Source of the DNA: Mycoplasmopsis verecunda
GTDB lineage: Bacteria > Bacillota_I > Bacilli_A > Mycoplasmatales > Metamycoplasmataceae
Length of the DNA stretch: 64,000 nucleotides
Assembly: GCF_033546915.1 (NCBI RefSeq)
Contig: NZ_CP137850.1
Span: 434,001-498,000 of the forward strand
Direction of reading: 5' to 3'
Shown here: positions 52,201-64,000 of the stretch, piece after piece
How positions within the stretch are numbered: the first letter of the stretch is position 1
How the letters are laid out: every line of letters begins with the position of its first letter
Position numbers and translations under genes: made by a program
Notes under the pieces: model-generated
Told to the model about the DNA's origin: nothing
Seen by the model: the letters and a program-made list of their open reading frames with translations, nothing else
The model's database searches: none

Positions 52201-55200
52201 CTAATTGATTAATATGTTTTTTAGCTTCATCTAATGATAAAGTTATAGGACGAATTAAAGCATTGGTTTGTTCTTTACTTATTCCAGGGATTAATTTATC
52301 ATCCTTTAATACTTTTTGTGCATTTGCAATCGCCTGGTCTAAAGCATCTTTATGCTCTTTAGTAGCATATTTATATATATCACTTGCTTGTAATTCTTCA
52401 CCTAAAGTAACTTGTTTTACTAATGCTTCAGCTTGAGTATTTAATCCTACTGAATTAGAAAATACTTTTAAACTTTCCGATGAATTTGTAGCATTTTTAA
52501 GTTGTTCTTTAAGTTGTTCTTTAAGTTCTGGAGTTAAATATTCTGAATCATCAATCGAATGTAACATTCTATTTAATTGCTGATCATATTTTTCTTTACC
52601 ATCTAGTTTATCAATTGATTCTTGTAATTTGTTAACTTCAGAGTCATTTTGAGTTTTTAATGCATTAGCTTCTTGAACATTATTAATTACAGCATTTTGT
52701 ACTTGTTGTAATTGATCATTAGCATTTTTTATTTCATCTACTAAAGCTTTTTGAGTGCTTTTTGAAGAATATAAGAATATATTACCTTTTTGTGTTTCTT
52801 CAGCTTTAGTAATTTTATCTTTAAGTTCTTGAATAGAAACATTTAATTTTGAAGTGATATCTAATATATTAGTAACTTCATCTAAAGTAGAAGCATTTTG
52901 TATTAAATCTTTAAATTTATTAATTTGATCTGTAGATAAATTAGAATTTTTAGCAATTTCTTCTTTAGCTTCATTAATAGCTTGTTCTAAGTTTTGTTGA
53001 CCATTTAATTTAGCTGCTTCAGTATCTAGATGTTCTTTTGCATTTTGTAATGCTTCAACCATTGTGCTAATAGCTTGTGTATCATTTAATTCACTATTTG
53101 CATTTAAAGCTTCAGTTGCACTAGTTAATGCATTATCTAATGCATCTTTATTAGTTGAGTTTTTATATTGTGGTTGTTGTTTTGAATTTGTTTTTTCATT
53201 AATATCACTTGCTAATTGTTCTCTAGCGCTAGCTAGCGCATTAGCTTGTGATGATATTGAATCAACATCATTTAATGTATTTTGTTGATCAACTAATTTA
53301 TTTAAAGCGGTTTTTTGTGATTCAGTTAAATTAGGATTTTCACTAATAGCTTGTTTTGCTGCTTGTTTCTTATCAGCTAGTAAAGTATCACCGTTTAATG
53401 CCTTATTAGCATCTTGTAAATTAGTTGTATTATCTACTGTAGGTTTGCTTAATGTTTCTGCATTTTGAGGTGTTATTTCAACTTGTGCTTTTAATGTTTC
53501 AAGTGCTTTTTGTAAAGCATCTTTATTTGTATCAAAATCTTGTTTATTTGAAGCTTGTGTATATTTAGTTTCATTTGGTACATTAGCTACATCATTTAAT
53601 AATTTATTTGCATTAGCAATAGCTGTATCAATACTTTTACCACTTGTTAGATAATTATTTACTTTATCAATTGAATCTTGATTATTTATATTTTCAATTA
53701 ATTTATTTTTTTGTTCAGGTGTTAAATTATTTAAATTTTTTGCTTCTTCTACAGCTGCTTGTTTTGCATCAGCTAGCGATTTTTGTTGTTCTAAAGCTTT
53801 AGTATTTTCAGATATAAAATTATTAATCTTTTCAATTAATTGATCCACTTTTACTTTATCATCAGTCGCTAGAACTTTATCTAATCCAGCTGCTTTTTGT
53901 TCTTCGCTAGGTTCAACTAAAACAGCATTATATTCGTTTAATAATTCTTGATATTCTTGTTGTTTATCTGAAGCTATAGCTCCATCTTGAGCTAAAGCAT
54001 TTAATTTATGATTTATATCTTTATTATTAATTGAGTTATAAAGCTCTTTAACATTATTTAATTTTTGAGTTAATGCTTGTGCTTGTGCTTGAGTGGTGAT
54101 TTTAGATTTTTGAGCATCATATTTATTCTTTAATTCAACATTTACTGGTAAGTTTTCTTCAGCTGTTTCTAAAGCACTAATAATTGGTGCAGAATTTTTT
54201 CTAAGTTCAGCTACTTTAGCTAAAGCATTTTTTTGGATATTGGTAAAGTCTATACGAGATTTTGTAGCATCAATATTATCTATAAAATCTTGAACTTTTT
54301 TAAGTGCATCATTAATTCCTGCTTGTGATTCATCATCTGCATACTTATAAGAATCTAATTCTTTTTGTTTAAGTAATGAATCTTTTAAAGAATTTGCTAA
54401 TTTTAATGCTGATTCAGCATTTTTACCGTTTTCTATTATATTAGCTGAATATTGATAATGTAAAGGAGATAAATCATCAATTTGTTTTTTTAGATTTTTC
54501 TTAAGTTCTTCCGGTAAGTTTAACTTATCAATTTCTTCTTTTGCTTTATTTTTAGCTGGAACTACTGCTTCAGCAGCTTTAGCATTTATTTCATCAGCTA
54601 ATGCTTGAATTTGTTCAGGAGTCTTCTTAAATGCTTTAGTTTTAGCATTTTCTTCTAATGCTTTTAATTGTTTTTTAGCTTCATTGTCAATTTTATCTGA
54701 TGTTAACAATTCGCTAGTATTATGAGCTTCAGAAATAGCTTTTAATAAGTTTTCATATGCTTTTTCTTGTTCAGGGGTTTTATCTCATTGTAATGCTTTA
54801 TCGATAATTACATCAATATCATGTAATTTTTCAGCTGCAGCTTTTACTTTATCATAATCATATGAATTTACAATTGTAGCTTTAACATTATTATCTGAAT
54901 TATTATCAGGAAATGCTAATAGTTCTTTGGCTTGCTTTAAAGCTTCTTTAACTTTTTGTTTTTCTTCTGGATCTGTAATTAAATCATCTAAAGAAAGTTT
55001 GGAGTCAACAAGTTTTTGTTGAATTGAATTATATGTGTTTAATAAAACACCAGCATTTTGGTTAAAAGCTTCTTGATTATCGATAACTTTTTTTAATTCA
55101 GAATATTTATCAGTATCATTTATTGCATCTTTTAAAGAATCTTTAGCACTTTCAGAAATGTTTGTTGAAAATGAATTAACTTTATCTATAGCTTTTTCTT

Positions 55201-56743
55201 TATTTTGAGAACCATTTAATTTATCGTATTCAGTTTTCATTTCTGTCTTCAATTGATTTAACTTATCAGTTGTTAATGAAGGATTCATAGCAATTAATGA
55301 ATCATCCTCACCCTTGAAGTATTTTTCTCTAATTTGAGTCATTTTGGCTCTATAAGCTTCTTGTTTATCTAAATCACTTAACTTATATTGATTTTCATCA
55401 AATTTTTCTGAATATGAATCAAATGATTCTTTTAATGATTTGTAATTATTGAAATATGTACTTGTATTATTAATAAATAAATTTAAATCAGTAGCATTGG
55501 TTTTTGAGTTAGCTTCTTCAGTTAAATTATCAAGAATATTTTTAGTAAATAAACCAGAATCTTTCATTTCTTGAAGTTTAGCCGCAATATTTTGTTTTGA
55601 AGTTTGATAGTTTCTTGCTCCATTAGCTTGAGCATTATTTATTCTTTCAGTATTTTGATCGACATAATTTCTATCTCTTCCATTTCAATCAGTTAACAAG
55701 TTAGCTGATTTACCACCATCTTGTTCTAATTCATGTCCATTTACACTTAAAGTAATAACATTTTGATTTTGATCAATTATTTTGTTAACGAAACTCATTA
55801 ATATATCAAATTGTTGTTTTTCATCGCGAGTAATAAGATTCTTGTAGAAGTCAGTATTATAATAATTTTTTCTATTTTGTAAAACATTATTATCTTGTAA
55901 AACTTGAAGTATTTTCTTGTACTTGTTAATGAATTCAACTAAAGGAGTTATATCATCAGCATCTCTAACACCGACAGCTCAATTAGCTCCACCGATGTTA
56001 CCTTGCATACCCCCTCTTATTCTATATCATTGAACAACTGGGCCAACATGAGTATATCCATTTAAATCAACACTTGTATCCGGTGTATCCATTAATGTAT
56101 TCATATCTAAAAGTTTTTTTGATAATTTATTAAATTTATTACCATCATTAGGTGATATAGGTGATCCATCTACTATAGTTTTTAATTCTTGAAATTTCTT
56201 GTTTCACCAATCTGTATTATTAGCTCCACCTCAAGCTGGTGAAGAAGTTCAAGGATAAAAGAATCCAATTTTTTCTCTAACAGGTCATCTTAAACCACCA
56301 AGTCAACTACCATTATATCCTAATCATTCACCACGGCCTGGATTTAAACCTCAGCCTAATAAAGGGTCTCCTGTAGCATATGAAGACATTGCTTGATAGT
56401 ATTTAACAAGGTTATTATAAGTTTTTTGGATTTCAGTTTTTAGGTTATTTAATCCTTGAATAGTTGTTTGTTCATCAATTCTTTGTTTAAAGCCTTTGTA
56501 ATAATTTGGAGAATCTGCTTTTGGATATTTTCCGCCATCAATATCAATGGTTCTTAATCCACCAATTCCATACTGAAATTTTAAAGTATCTACATATTGT
56601 TTTAATTGTTGCTTAGCTTGAGTTAAGTCATTTGATAAATTAATTTCTTGTGCTGTAGCTCATGAAATCATACCTGAAGCACTAGCCGCTACTGGTAAAG
56701 TTGCTAATAAAGGTAATAATCATTTTCTTCTTACTTTTTTCAT
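49265..56743 (-). CDS. Giant surface protein with GA-module-like repeats and membrane anchor
   Basis: The 2492-residue protein starts at ATG 56743 after AGGAG. It has a signal peptide (WLLPLLATLPVAASASGMIS), with no lipobox Cys. Residues ~30-390 form a Trp- and Gly-rich domain (GWGLNPGRGEWLGYNGSWLG) that I do not recognise. From ~400 to ~2450 there are about twelve helical repeats of ~115-160 residues, each with a core such as LPNLTQQQKEALINEL or INLSPAQKDALKDLI, the GA-module type three-helix bundle, plus a FIVAR-like helix. A final helix (WWIALAVLSTIIFLVGITIA) and basic tail anchor it in the membrane. It resembles Ebh-like or Mycoplasma hominis Lmp-type proteins. Adhesion, aggregation or host-protein binding is likely by analogy. 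Confidence 0.87.
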
Positions 56744-57116
56744 AATTTCTCCTGATTTAATAAAAAATTTATTTTGATTTAAAATACAAAAATATCTCAG
56801 CATAAAGCTTAGATTTTTACTTGTATTAATTTCATAATATTTAATGCAATGTAAATATTTACAAAAACTATACTGATATATATATATATATTAATATAGT
56901 TATTATAACATAAAAGTATTTTGTTGAATTTTAAAAGAAAAATAACACTAAATTAGTCTTTTTGTTTATTTTATAGATATAAATCAGTTTAAGATTTTTG
57001 ATTTCTTAATCTTTTTTGTAATTACTAAATAGAAATTTAATGCCAATTACACCTAATTGAATACGCATTTTTGAATAGAAAAACTCACAACTTTTTACAG
57101 TTGTAAGTTGATTAAT
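56744..57116. other. Leader and intergenic region between the two GA-type giant genes
   Basis: No gene. On the - strand TATAAT (56907-56902) lies about 160 nt before ATG 56743. An (AT)8 tract (56876-56891) lies in the leader. ATCTAAGC and GCTGAGAT (56814-56794) form a hairpin followed by ATTTTT, again a terminator-like leader element. At 57083-57108 ACTCACAACT/AGTTGTAAGT is the terminator of the gene ending at 57117. Confidence 0.6.
57083..57108 (-). terminator. Terminator of the partial giant gene
   Basis: ACTTACAACT and AGTTGTGAGT (- strand) form a 10-bp stem with one mismatch and a 6-nt loop, followed by T5, 8 nt after TAA 57117. Confidence 0.75.
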
Positions 57117-60100
57117 TTAGTATTTCGTTTTTCTAGTAAATGCTAGAAGAGTAATCCCTGCCATAAAGATCAATGAGGCTGAAATTATAATTCATGATCA
57201 TCAAGGCATTGCATCTTTTGCACTTCTAATTTTTTGTACAATAGTTGATTTAATTACTTCTGGCATATTATTATATGCGGATGATGTAATAACATTATTA
57301 AGCTGTTTAGCTTCTTGAGATGATATTTCTTTTTTATTTACTATGTTAAAGTAATTATTTTGATCTAATACATTTTTGAAATCATTGTAAATTGAATTAC
57401 CTTTAGCAAGAGAATTAATAGCTGTATTAAATGCTGTTTGATTATCTTTTTGTAAAGCATTTACTACATCAATAGTATTTACAGCTTTATTTGTTAATTG
57501 TTGGATTAAGCTATTTTCATTTTGAATTACTTGTTGTAATTGTTCACTAGCTGAAGTAGGCACTTCAATAGTTTTAGCATTAGCTATAGCTTGTTTTAAG
57601 CTACTTAAAGTTGAATCATAACTAGTTGATTTAGTTGAAGTTTTTTGGTATTTATCTAAAGCATTAATTAAATTAGAAATATTTTCTAACGCCACATTAG
57701 CGTTTGCTACTTCTTGCACTTTTGTTGCATTAGCATTTTGTAATTTAGCTAGTTTATTAGTATTTTTAATTGCTGTATTTATATTGGTTGTAGTATTATT
57801 TAGAGAATTTAATGCTTGAGATACACTATTAATTACATCGGATAATGTTTGACCAATTTGATTATTTAAATCATTTGCTTGAACAATAACTTGTTGTGAT
57901 GCATCATATGAATCACTTGCATTGTAATTAGAAATTACTTGTTGTTGATATTTATCTGAAACATTATCAAGTTCATTAGCAATTACTTGAATTTGCGGTA
58001 CTTGTTTATCATTTAATTCAAATTCTTTATCTGAGAATTTATTAATTTCAGAAATTTGATTATTTAATTTAGTTAAATCATTATTTAATTGATTGATTTT
58101 ATCTGTATCAATTGAAGATAAATTATTTGAGGCATTAGTAATTTCTTGTTGTAAAGCTTCTTTAGCTTCATTATATGATTGTTGCATTGAACTTGGAGCA
58201 TTAAATAATGAATTTGAATTTATTTGTGCAACGCTTTCATTTAATTTATTATTAATTCCTACAATAATTCCTTGTGCATTTTTTACACCATCTAAATTAT
58301 CATATGCTTGTTGTAAAGTATTAGACATATCTATGATAGCTTGTGGGTTGTTATTATCAATTACTTGACCACTACCTTTATTTAATACATCATTAGCATT
58401 GTTGAAAGCATTAACAAATGCTTCTTGTTTATCTTTCGTTGAATATACATAATTTAATTGTTTAATAGGTGTAACTTTATATCCTGCTGGAATATTATTT
58501 ACTGTATTTTGTAATGTTCCCATTGCATTATTTAATTCAGTAGCTTTTTGAACTATTTCATTTACAGAATTAATTGTTTGGGATGGTTCTTCAGTATTTT
58601 GAGCTTGTAGAATTTGGTTATCTAATGCTAATTTTTGAGCATTATTTAGATTTTGCATCTTAGCAATATTAATTAATCCATTTGCTTTAGCATTAAATAC
58701 TAATTGATTATTTGTTTGAGTATTAATTTCTTCTTCAGAAGCTATTTGTTCTTGCAACATTTGTTGTGAACTAGCGGTTGTAGTTATATCAAATCCTTCA
58801 ACATTAGGAATTTCACTAACTGCTGGAGCTTTTGCAACTGCATTGTCTAAAGCATTAGCTTTTGCAGCAAATGTTAATTGTTTTGTAGCATCTTGAACAT
58901 GATAAATAGTACTATTTGTATTTTCAACTACAGTTTTAGCATTATTTAAATAAGTGTTTGTGTAATTAGATAAGTTATCTGAAGGTATTTCACTAGCTGA
59001 AGTAATTGCTTTATTCAATGCTTCGTTAGCTTGAGTCATCATATCTGAAGCAGCTTTAATTTGAGCTTCTAAAGCTTGTACTTGTTGTTGTACATCTTGT
59101 TCACTTGGATTTGTTTGTTGATATACAGTATTAGCTGTTTGTAAAGCTTGTTGCATTGATTGTAATGTCTTATAAGCTGGTGTTTGTCTAATAGCATCAG
59201 ATTCTTGATCTGGAGTAAATTTAGTAATTCATTGCTTAATATTTTCAATAGCTACATAAAGCGGATTTTTGTTAGTTAATTCATTTAAAGTATTTGCTGT
59301 TGAATTATTTAAGCTTGGTAAATTATTGTATGCTTCTTTATTTAGTTCATTAGCTATTGATAGTTCTTGACTTAAGGCTTGTGATCTATTTGCTTCTGGA
59401 ATTGCATTTGCTTTATTAATTGCATTTTGTAAATTACTTGTTGATACTCATCTATTTAAAGTATCAGCTTCATTGTCAAAGAAGCTTTGATCTTTATCAA
59501 CATATTGATTTTCTGTATCATTAAGCATTCCTAAAGCTTGTTTTTGTGTTTCACTAGCTTGTTGTGATAATGGTTGAGCAGCTGATAATGAATCATTATA
59601 TGCAATATAAAGTTTTTCTTTCTTAATTGCTTCTTGTAATTGATTATAAACATTAGTTAAATCTTGAGTAGATGCTTGAGTATTATTTAAAGTATCACTA
59701 GCTGTTTTTAATGGTCCAGTAGCAAATAGTGGAACATTTTTAATACTACTATCTAATGAATTAATTAAGTTTTGTAACTTATCTTTAGCACCTAAATGAT
59801 TTAATTCCTCAGCTGTTTTATTCATGTCAAAAGCATTAGGATTTTGTGATGAAACTAATGTTTTAGCTTGTGATAAAGCTGTATTTAATTGTTCTGAAGC
59901 TGGAGAAATTGATTCAGCAGAAGCTATAGTATTATTTAATGTATCTAAGTAAGTTTTTTCAGTTGCATGAGCTGATGCAATAGCATTATCTAAAGCTTGC
60001 TGTACATCTTGATAATCAGCTGTATTTGAGCTGTTTGTTGCAATTTTATCTTGAGCATTTTTAATAGCTTCATTTAATGGATTAGCTACATTATCAATAG

Positions 60101-63100
60101 CTTGCTTTACAGTTTGATATTGAGAATCAACATTATTTGGTGTACTTAAAACTTGTGCTAATTTTTGTCCTTGTGTAATGGTATTAATTAAATTATTTTG
60201 TACATAAGCAATTTGAAGGTTTTTAGCTATTTGATCAATTAATTCATAAGGTTGATCTTTTAGTTTTTGAATTTCTTCACTAAATTGTGAAGCAATTGAA
60301 TCAATACTATTAATAATTAATTGTTGATTACCAAAATTAGTTGAAATTCCAAATGCTTTGACTAGTACCTTAGCATCACTTATAGCTACTTGAGCTTTAG
60401 GCGATAAGTCTATATTAGGTTGATTAAAGTCATTTAATACTTTATTAATATCATAGTAGTATCCATTTGCAACAATTTGTTTACCTAATAATTCAGCATC
60501 AGCTTTTTTATCATCACTAAAGGTAAATGAATCATTTGGTACAACTGAATTAATTTTTTGTGCTAAGGCATTAGCGGTATTTTGGAAGAAAGTATGATAT
60601 GGAACTAAACTTTCAATGTCTGTAGAAGGATATTGTGCTAGTGTTTTGTTAGAAAGATTTACTAAATCATTTGCATTTGTATTAGTAAATACATTACTTA
60701 AATTGCTTGATACATCTTGATTAAATTGATCTAATTGTGTCTCAGAATTAAGATTAGTGTTAGCTTTAATTAACGGTTCTCATTGTGAAATGAATGCATT
60801 GGTTGTTTTTAAAGTCTCAATTAATTGAGTAGTTCTATTTTGTTCTTCTACTTTAGTTTGTGAGGTATTTACAGCTTGAATTAATTTATCTAAACTAATT
60901 GTATAAGTTAATTGGTTAGTTGCACTATTTATTGATTCCACACTAGCTTTAGGATCATTTAGTGCACTTGTTGCACTATTAATCATATCCTTTAGGAATC
61001 CATTATTATTACCATTTTGTTTATTAGCATCATCAATTAAATCTTTTAATTCATCTTTAGCAATTTGTAAACCAGCTACTTGTTTAATAATGTTTGTTAA
61101 TGAATTAGCTGCATCATTTACTTGCTCAGGGGTTAAATTATTTTGTGATAATGTTTCTTGCGCTTGTTTTATTGCATTGGTTAATTCTGGATTATTAGCT
61201 GTTTGATTTACTTTATTTCCTATTTCTATTGCTTTATTTAATGGTTCTTTCAGGATTGCATCATTTAATTTATTAATTGCATCTTGATATTTAGCGCTTT
61301 CTTGGTTATTCGCAACAGTTTCTCCGTTGCTAATAGCATCTTGTAGTACTTTTGAAGGTCTAGCAATATTTTTAGCACTAGTTATATCATTTTGTAATTC
61401 ATTAAGTTTTAAAGCATTTTGTACTTTAGTAACTTCATTATTTACATCAGTAGAACTAGGAGCATTATCTGAGTTATATCAATTTCTTGCTGCTTCAGCA
61501 GCTTGTTTAATAATATTTTGTAAGTTATCTGATTTAGGAGATACAGTAGCAGCTTGTTCAAGTATTTTTGATAATGGTTCAATAGCCACAACATTTTTAG
61601 TTTGTTGAAGTATTTTATTTAATTGATCTTGACTTAAAGAATTAGGATCTGCTATTTGTGATTCAATTTGTTCTTTATAGTTTTGAATGTGTTGTGAAGA
61701 ATTAGAATTAACATCTTTTAATAAATCTTTAATTTTTTGAACTGTAATATCTTTATTTAGTAGTAATTGTAAGTCTTTAAGTTCTTGAGTTAAATTATCA
61801 GCAGTAACTTTATCAATATTTTGATTGTTTGCTTCTTGTTCGGAGTATTTTCCAAATACTACTTGAGCTTGTGCGAGAGCTTTAGCAAATTTATCTTTAT
61901 TGCTTCCTTCTGTATCAGGTAATTCATCATATGCAGTTTGATTATTTGCTACTAAAGCTTGTGCATTATTATAAGCTTCTTGTAATGCTTGCATGCTTGT
62001 GTTTAATTCTTGTGCTTTGGTAATTAAAGGGACAATATCATTAAATTGAGCAGTATTAGTTAAAGCTGAAACTTCTTGATTCAAAGCATTTTTCTGTGCT
62101 TGATTTAGATATTGTAATTTATTAATATTACTATTTGTTGAAGTAATTAATTTATCTAGTACTGAATTGTATGCATTTTGATATGCTGTAGCATCAGGAA
62201 TTGATTTAATAGTTGAAATATTTACATCATTTTCATAGCTATCTGGGTTAAATGTTTTAATTAAAGGATTAATTTGATTAATTTGTTCTTGTAAGTAATT
62301 TAAATATCCATTTAAAGCATCATATTGTGTCTGTAAATTATTGGTTAATTTTTCAATTTCACTTGGATCAATAATTGAGAAATCACTCAAATTGCCAATC
62401 GCATTATATGCTTGCATAAAGGTTTCTTTATTTGTAGCATATTGTAACATTGGACTAATATTTGAAGTTCCAATACCCAATGTTGTAGTTACTTTATTAT
62501 ATAGAGTATTTAATGCTTGTGTATCAGCTATAACTTTGGCTAATGTTTCCGGGAATTGTACTAAAGTATCATTGTATAAAATCTTGGTTGTTTCTTCAAA
62601 TGAAGCAGGTAAAGCATTTTTCAATAATGTAATATTAGTACTTTGTTCAGAGTACATATTAGCATTTTTAACTTGCGCTAATAAAGCTTGTTTTTGATTT
62701 TGGGTTAAAGCTTGAGCGGATGTAATTGAAGTATTTAATTGTCCTTTTTTGTCTTGAATTTGTCCTAATTGATATAGGATCGCTTGCACTTTTCAAATTC
62801 ATTGTGGTTGAGTTAAATTAAATGCTCTCATTGTATCAAAATCAATAGTATCAGCTCCAGTAGCTAGTTGAGTTTTAGCATTATTGATTTCATCTTGTGA
62901 TAAATTATTTAAAGCACTTGAAGTTAAATAAGTTTCTACAGCTTTAATAATTAATTTATTATTAATTTCTGTGTAATATTGCTTATCAGCATTATTAGCT
63001 CATGAGAAATCTTCTGCATTTAGATTTAAAGCACTTAAAACATCCTGAATTTGTTTTGCGCTATATAATGAAACATTTTGTGCATTAATATCTGAGAAGT

Positions 63101-64000
63101 ATTTATTTAATACATAAGCAGGATATTGATTTACAGCTTCATATCTACCTTGCAGTTCAATAGCTGCACTTGTAATTGCATTAGCTAAATCTTTAACTTG
63201 TTCTGTACTATAAGAATATCAAGTATATGGTGTAGCTTGAGATAAAGTTGTTAAACTTAAAACATAAGGTAAATTATTCTTGCTTTTAGCACTATATTTA
63301 TCTCTTTCAGAAGCTGATGAAGCAGCTAGCTTATTAATTCCATTAGGAACTTTTTGTAATAATTGGTAAGCTGTTGAAATTAAAGCAATGAATTCTCCAT
63401 TAGCTTTTGGCATATTAAAGTTATATACATCATTACTCAATGTAATGTATGGATCTAGATTTGAAATTCCATAAAATTGACCATTGCTAAATACATTAGA
63501 TGTATTTGTATTTGATGTTAATGATACATAAGTGTCTAAAACTGAATTAAGTTTTTGCATTGCTATTTTTAATACAATAACTTCAGCAGCTATTGTATTA
63601 ATTGCTGATTGCACTTCACTAGCATTTGTACTTTGAGTGAATGCTGATACATATTTAGAAACATAGTATTCAAATTGTGCTTGATTTAAATTACTGTAAT
63701 TTGGTTCTTCAATATTATTTAAATCTTCTTTAAAATTGGTTAATATTGTTACTAATCTAGTTACATAATTCTTTCAATTTGTCACGAATTCATTTACTGC
63801 ACTAGCATTTGCAAATTTACTTTGTTCTAATTGAGTATTAAATCCTTGTACCAATAGTGGTGGAATGCTATACGTTGTATTTGCATTAGTTAACATTTGA
63901 TATTTTGCACTTGGATATGTAGTATTTGAAGTTTCAAATGCTTTAGCATCACTTTGTCATGCATAGTTAACTGAAGCTGAATCTAATGTAACATTGGGGA
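57117..64000 (-). CDS. Second giant GA-module-like surface protein, 5' end beyond window
   Basis: An uninterrupted frame of 6884 nt (about 2294 codons, UGA = Trp) continues past the end of the window, so the start is not seen. It is rich in Gln, Asn, Ala and Thr. Repeated units carry GA-like cores such as LTQNQKQALLAQV, YLNQAQKNALNQEV and NLNNAQKLALDNQI, followed by helices of the form A-x-x-LNxxMxxLQ. The N-terminal part in view (63200-64000) has a less repetitive, Tyr- and Ser-rich segment. The C-terminus has a membrane helix (WWSWIIISASLIFMAGITLL) and basic end RKTKY, as in the protein at 49265. Probably a paralogue with the same surface role. Confidence 0.85.

Noticed and set aside
49265-64000. 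Repetitive region considered as CRISPR or satellite DNA
   Set aside because: The repeats are divergent protein-level helices in one long frame, without equal spacers or identical DNA units.
1-64000. tRNA or rRNA genes
   Set aside because: I looked through the intergenic stretches for CCA-ended cloverleaf patterns and T-loop GGTTCRA motifs and saw none. A tRNAscan-SE run would be decisive.

Overview
The window is AT-rich DNA from a mollicute. UGA must be read as tryptophan throughout: most conserved proteins (SufS, NusB, NadD, PotABCD, MgtE, Res) stay intact only with UGA = Trp, while UAA and UAG are the stops. The gene content (a single SufS/SufU pair, a NadD-HD fusion, KtrAB, a PotABCD operon without extra components, many lipoproteins, DUF31 peptidase, giant repeat surface proteins) points to Mycoplasma sensu lato. 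The hominis/synoviae-type lineages are my best guess, but that is inference, not proof.

Layout. 1-11000 (+ strand) is housekeeping: ktrB (partial), ktrA, gyrA, mscL, a small membrane protein, then nusB, a hypothetical gene, sufS, sufU, dinB, nadD-HD and an RsuA/RluB-type pseudouridine synthase, closed by a bidirectional terminator. 11098-16534 (- strand) is potABCD for polyamine uptake. 16805-23095 (- strand) is one tightly overlapping operon: an ABC-2 type permease, its ATPase, and four lipoproteins that share an aromatic motif. 23352-25144 (- strand) holds rpsF-ssb-rpsR and rbfA. 25190-26896 is a lipoprotein. 27008-31296 (- strand) is a Type III restriction-modification locus whose mod gene carries a (GA)8 tract and is out of frame here. 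31695-32302 (+) is a frameshifted unknown gene. 32388-33590 (-) is a coiled-coil lipoprotein with a (TA)12 tract in its promoter. 33906-35014 (+) holds degV and a small membrane protein. 35011-39828 (- strand) is a seven-gene operon with cdaA (c-di-AMP synthase), mgtE, pgsA and four membrane or hypothetical genes. 40130-41467 (+) is a repeat-bearing lipoprotein.

41851 to the end (- strand) is about 22 kb given to three enormous surface proteins. One is a 2365-residue lipoprotein that joins a long coiled-coil stalk to a DUF31 serine-peptidase domain. The second is a 2492-residue protein with a signal peptide, about twelve GA-module-like repeats and a C-terminal membrane anchor. The third is a >2290-residue protein of the same kind that runs off the window.

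How it fits together: the housekeeping blocks supply translation, ribosome maturation, Fe-S assembly, NAD synthesis and ion/polyamine transport. KtrAB at one end, and CdaA with MgtE in the middle, suggest a c-di-AMP and cation homeostasis theme. The other half is a host-interaction and variation arsenal with several candidate contingency tracts: (GA)8 in mod, C7 in the DUF31 gene, (TA)12 in a lipoprotein promoter, 57-bp coding repeats, and a T5 frameshift. Both giant surface genes with a visible 5' end also have a terminator-like hairpin in the leader. No tRNA, rRNA, CRISPR array or intact insertion sequence was seen.
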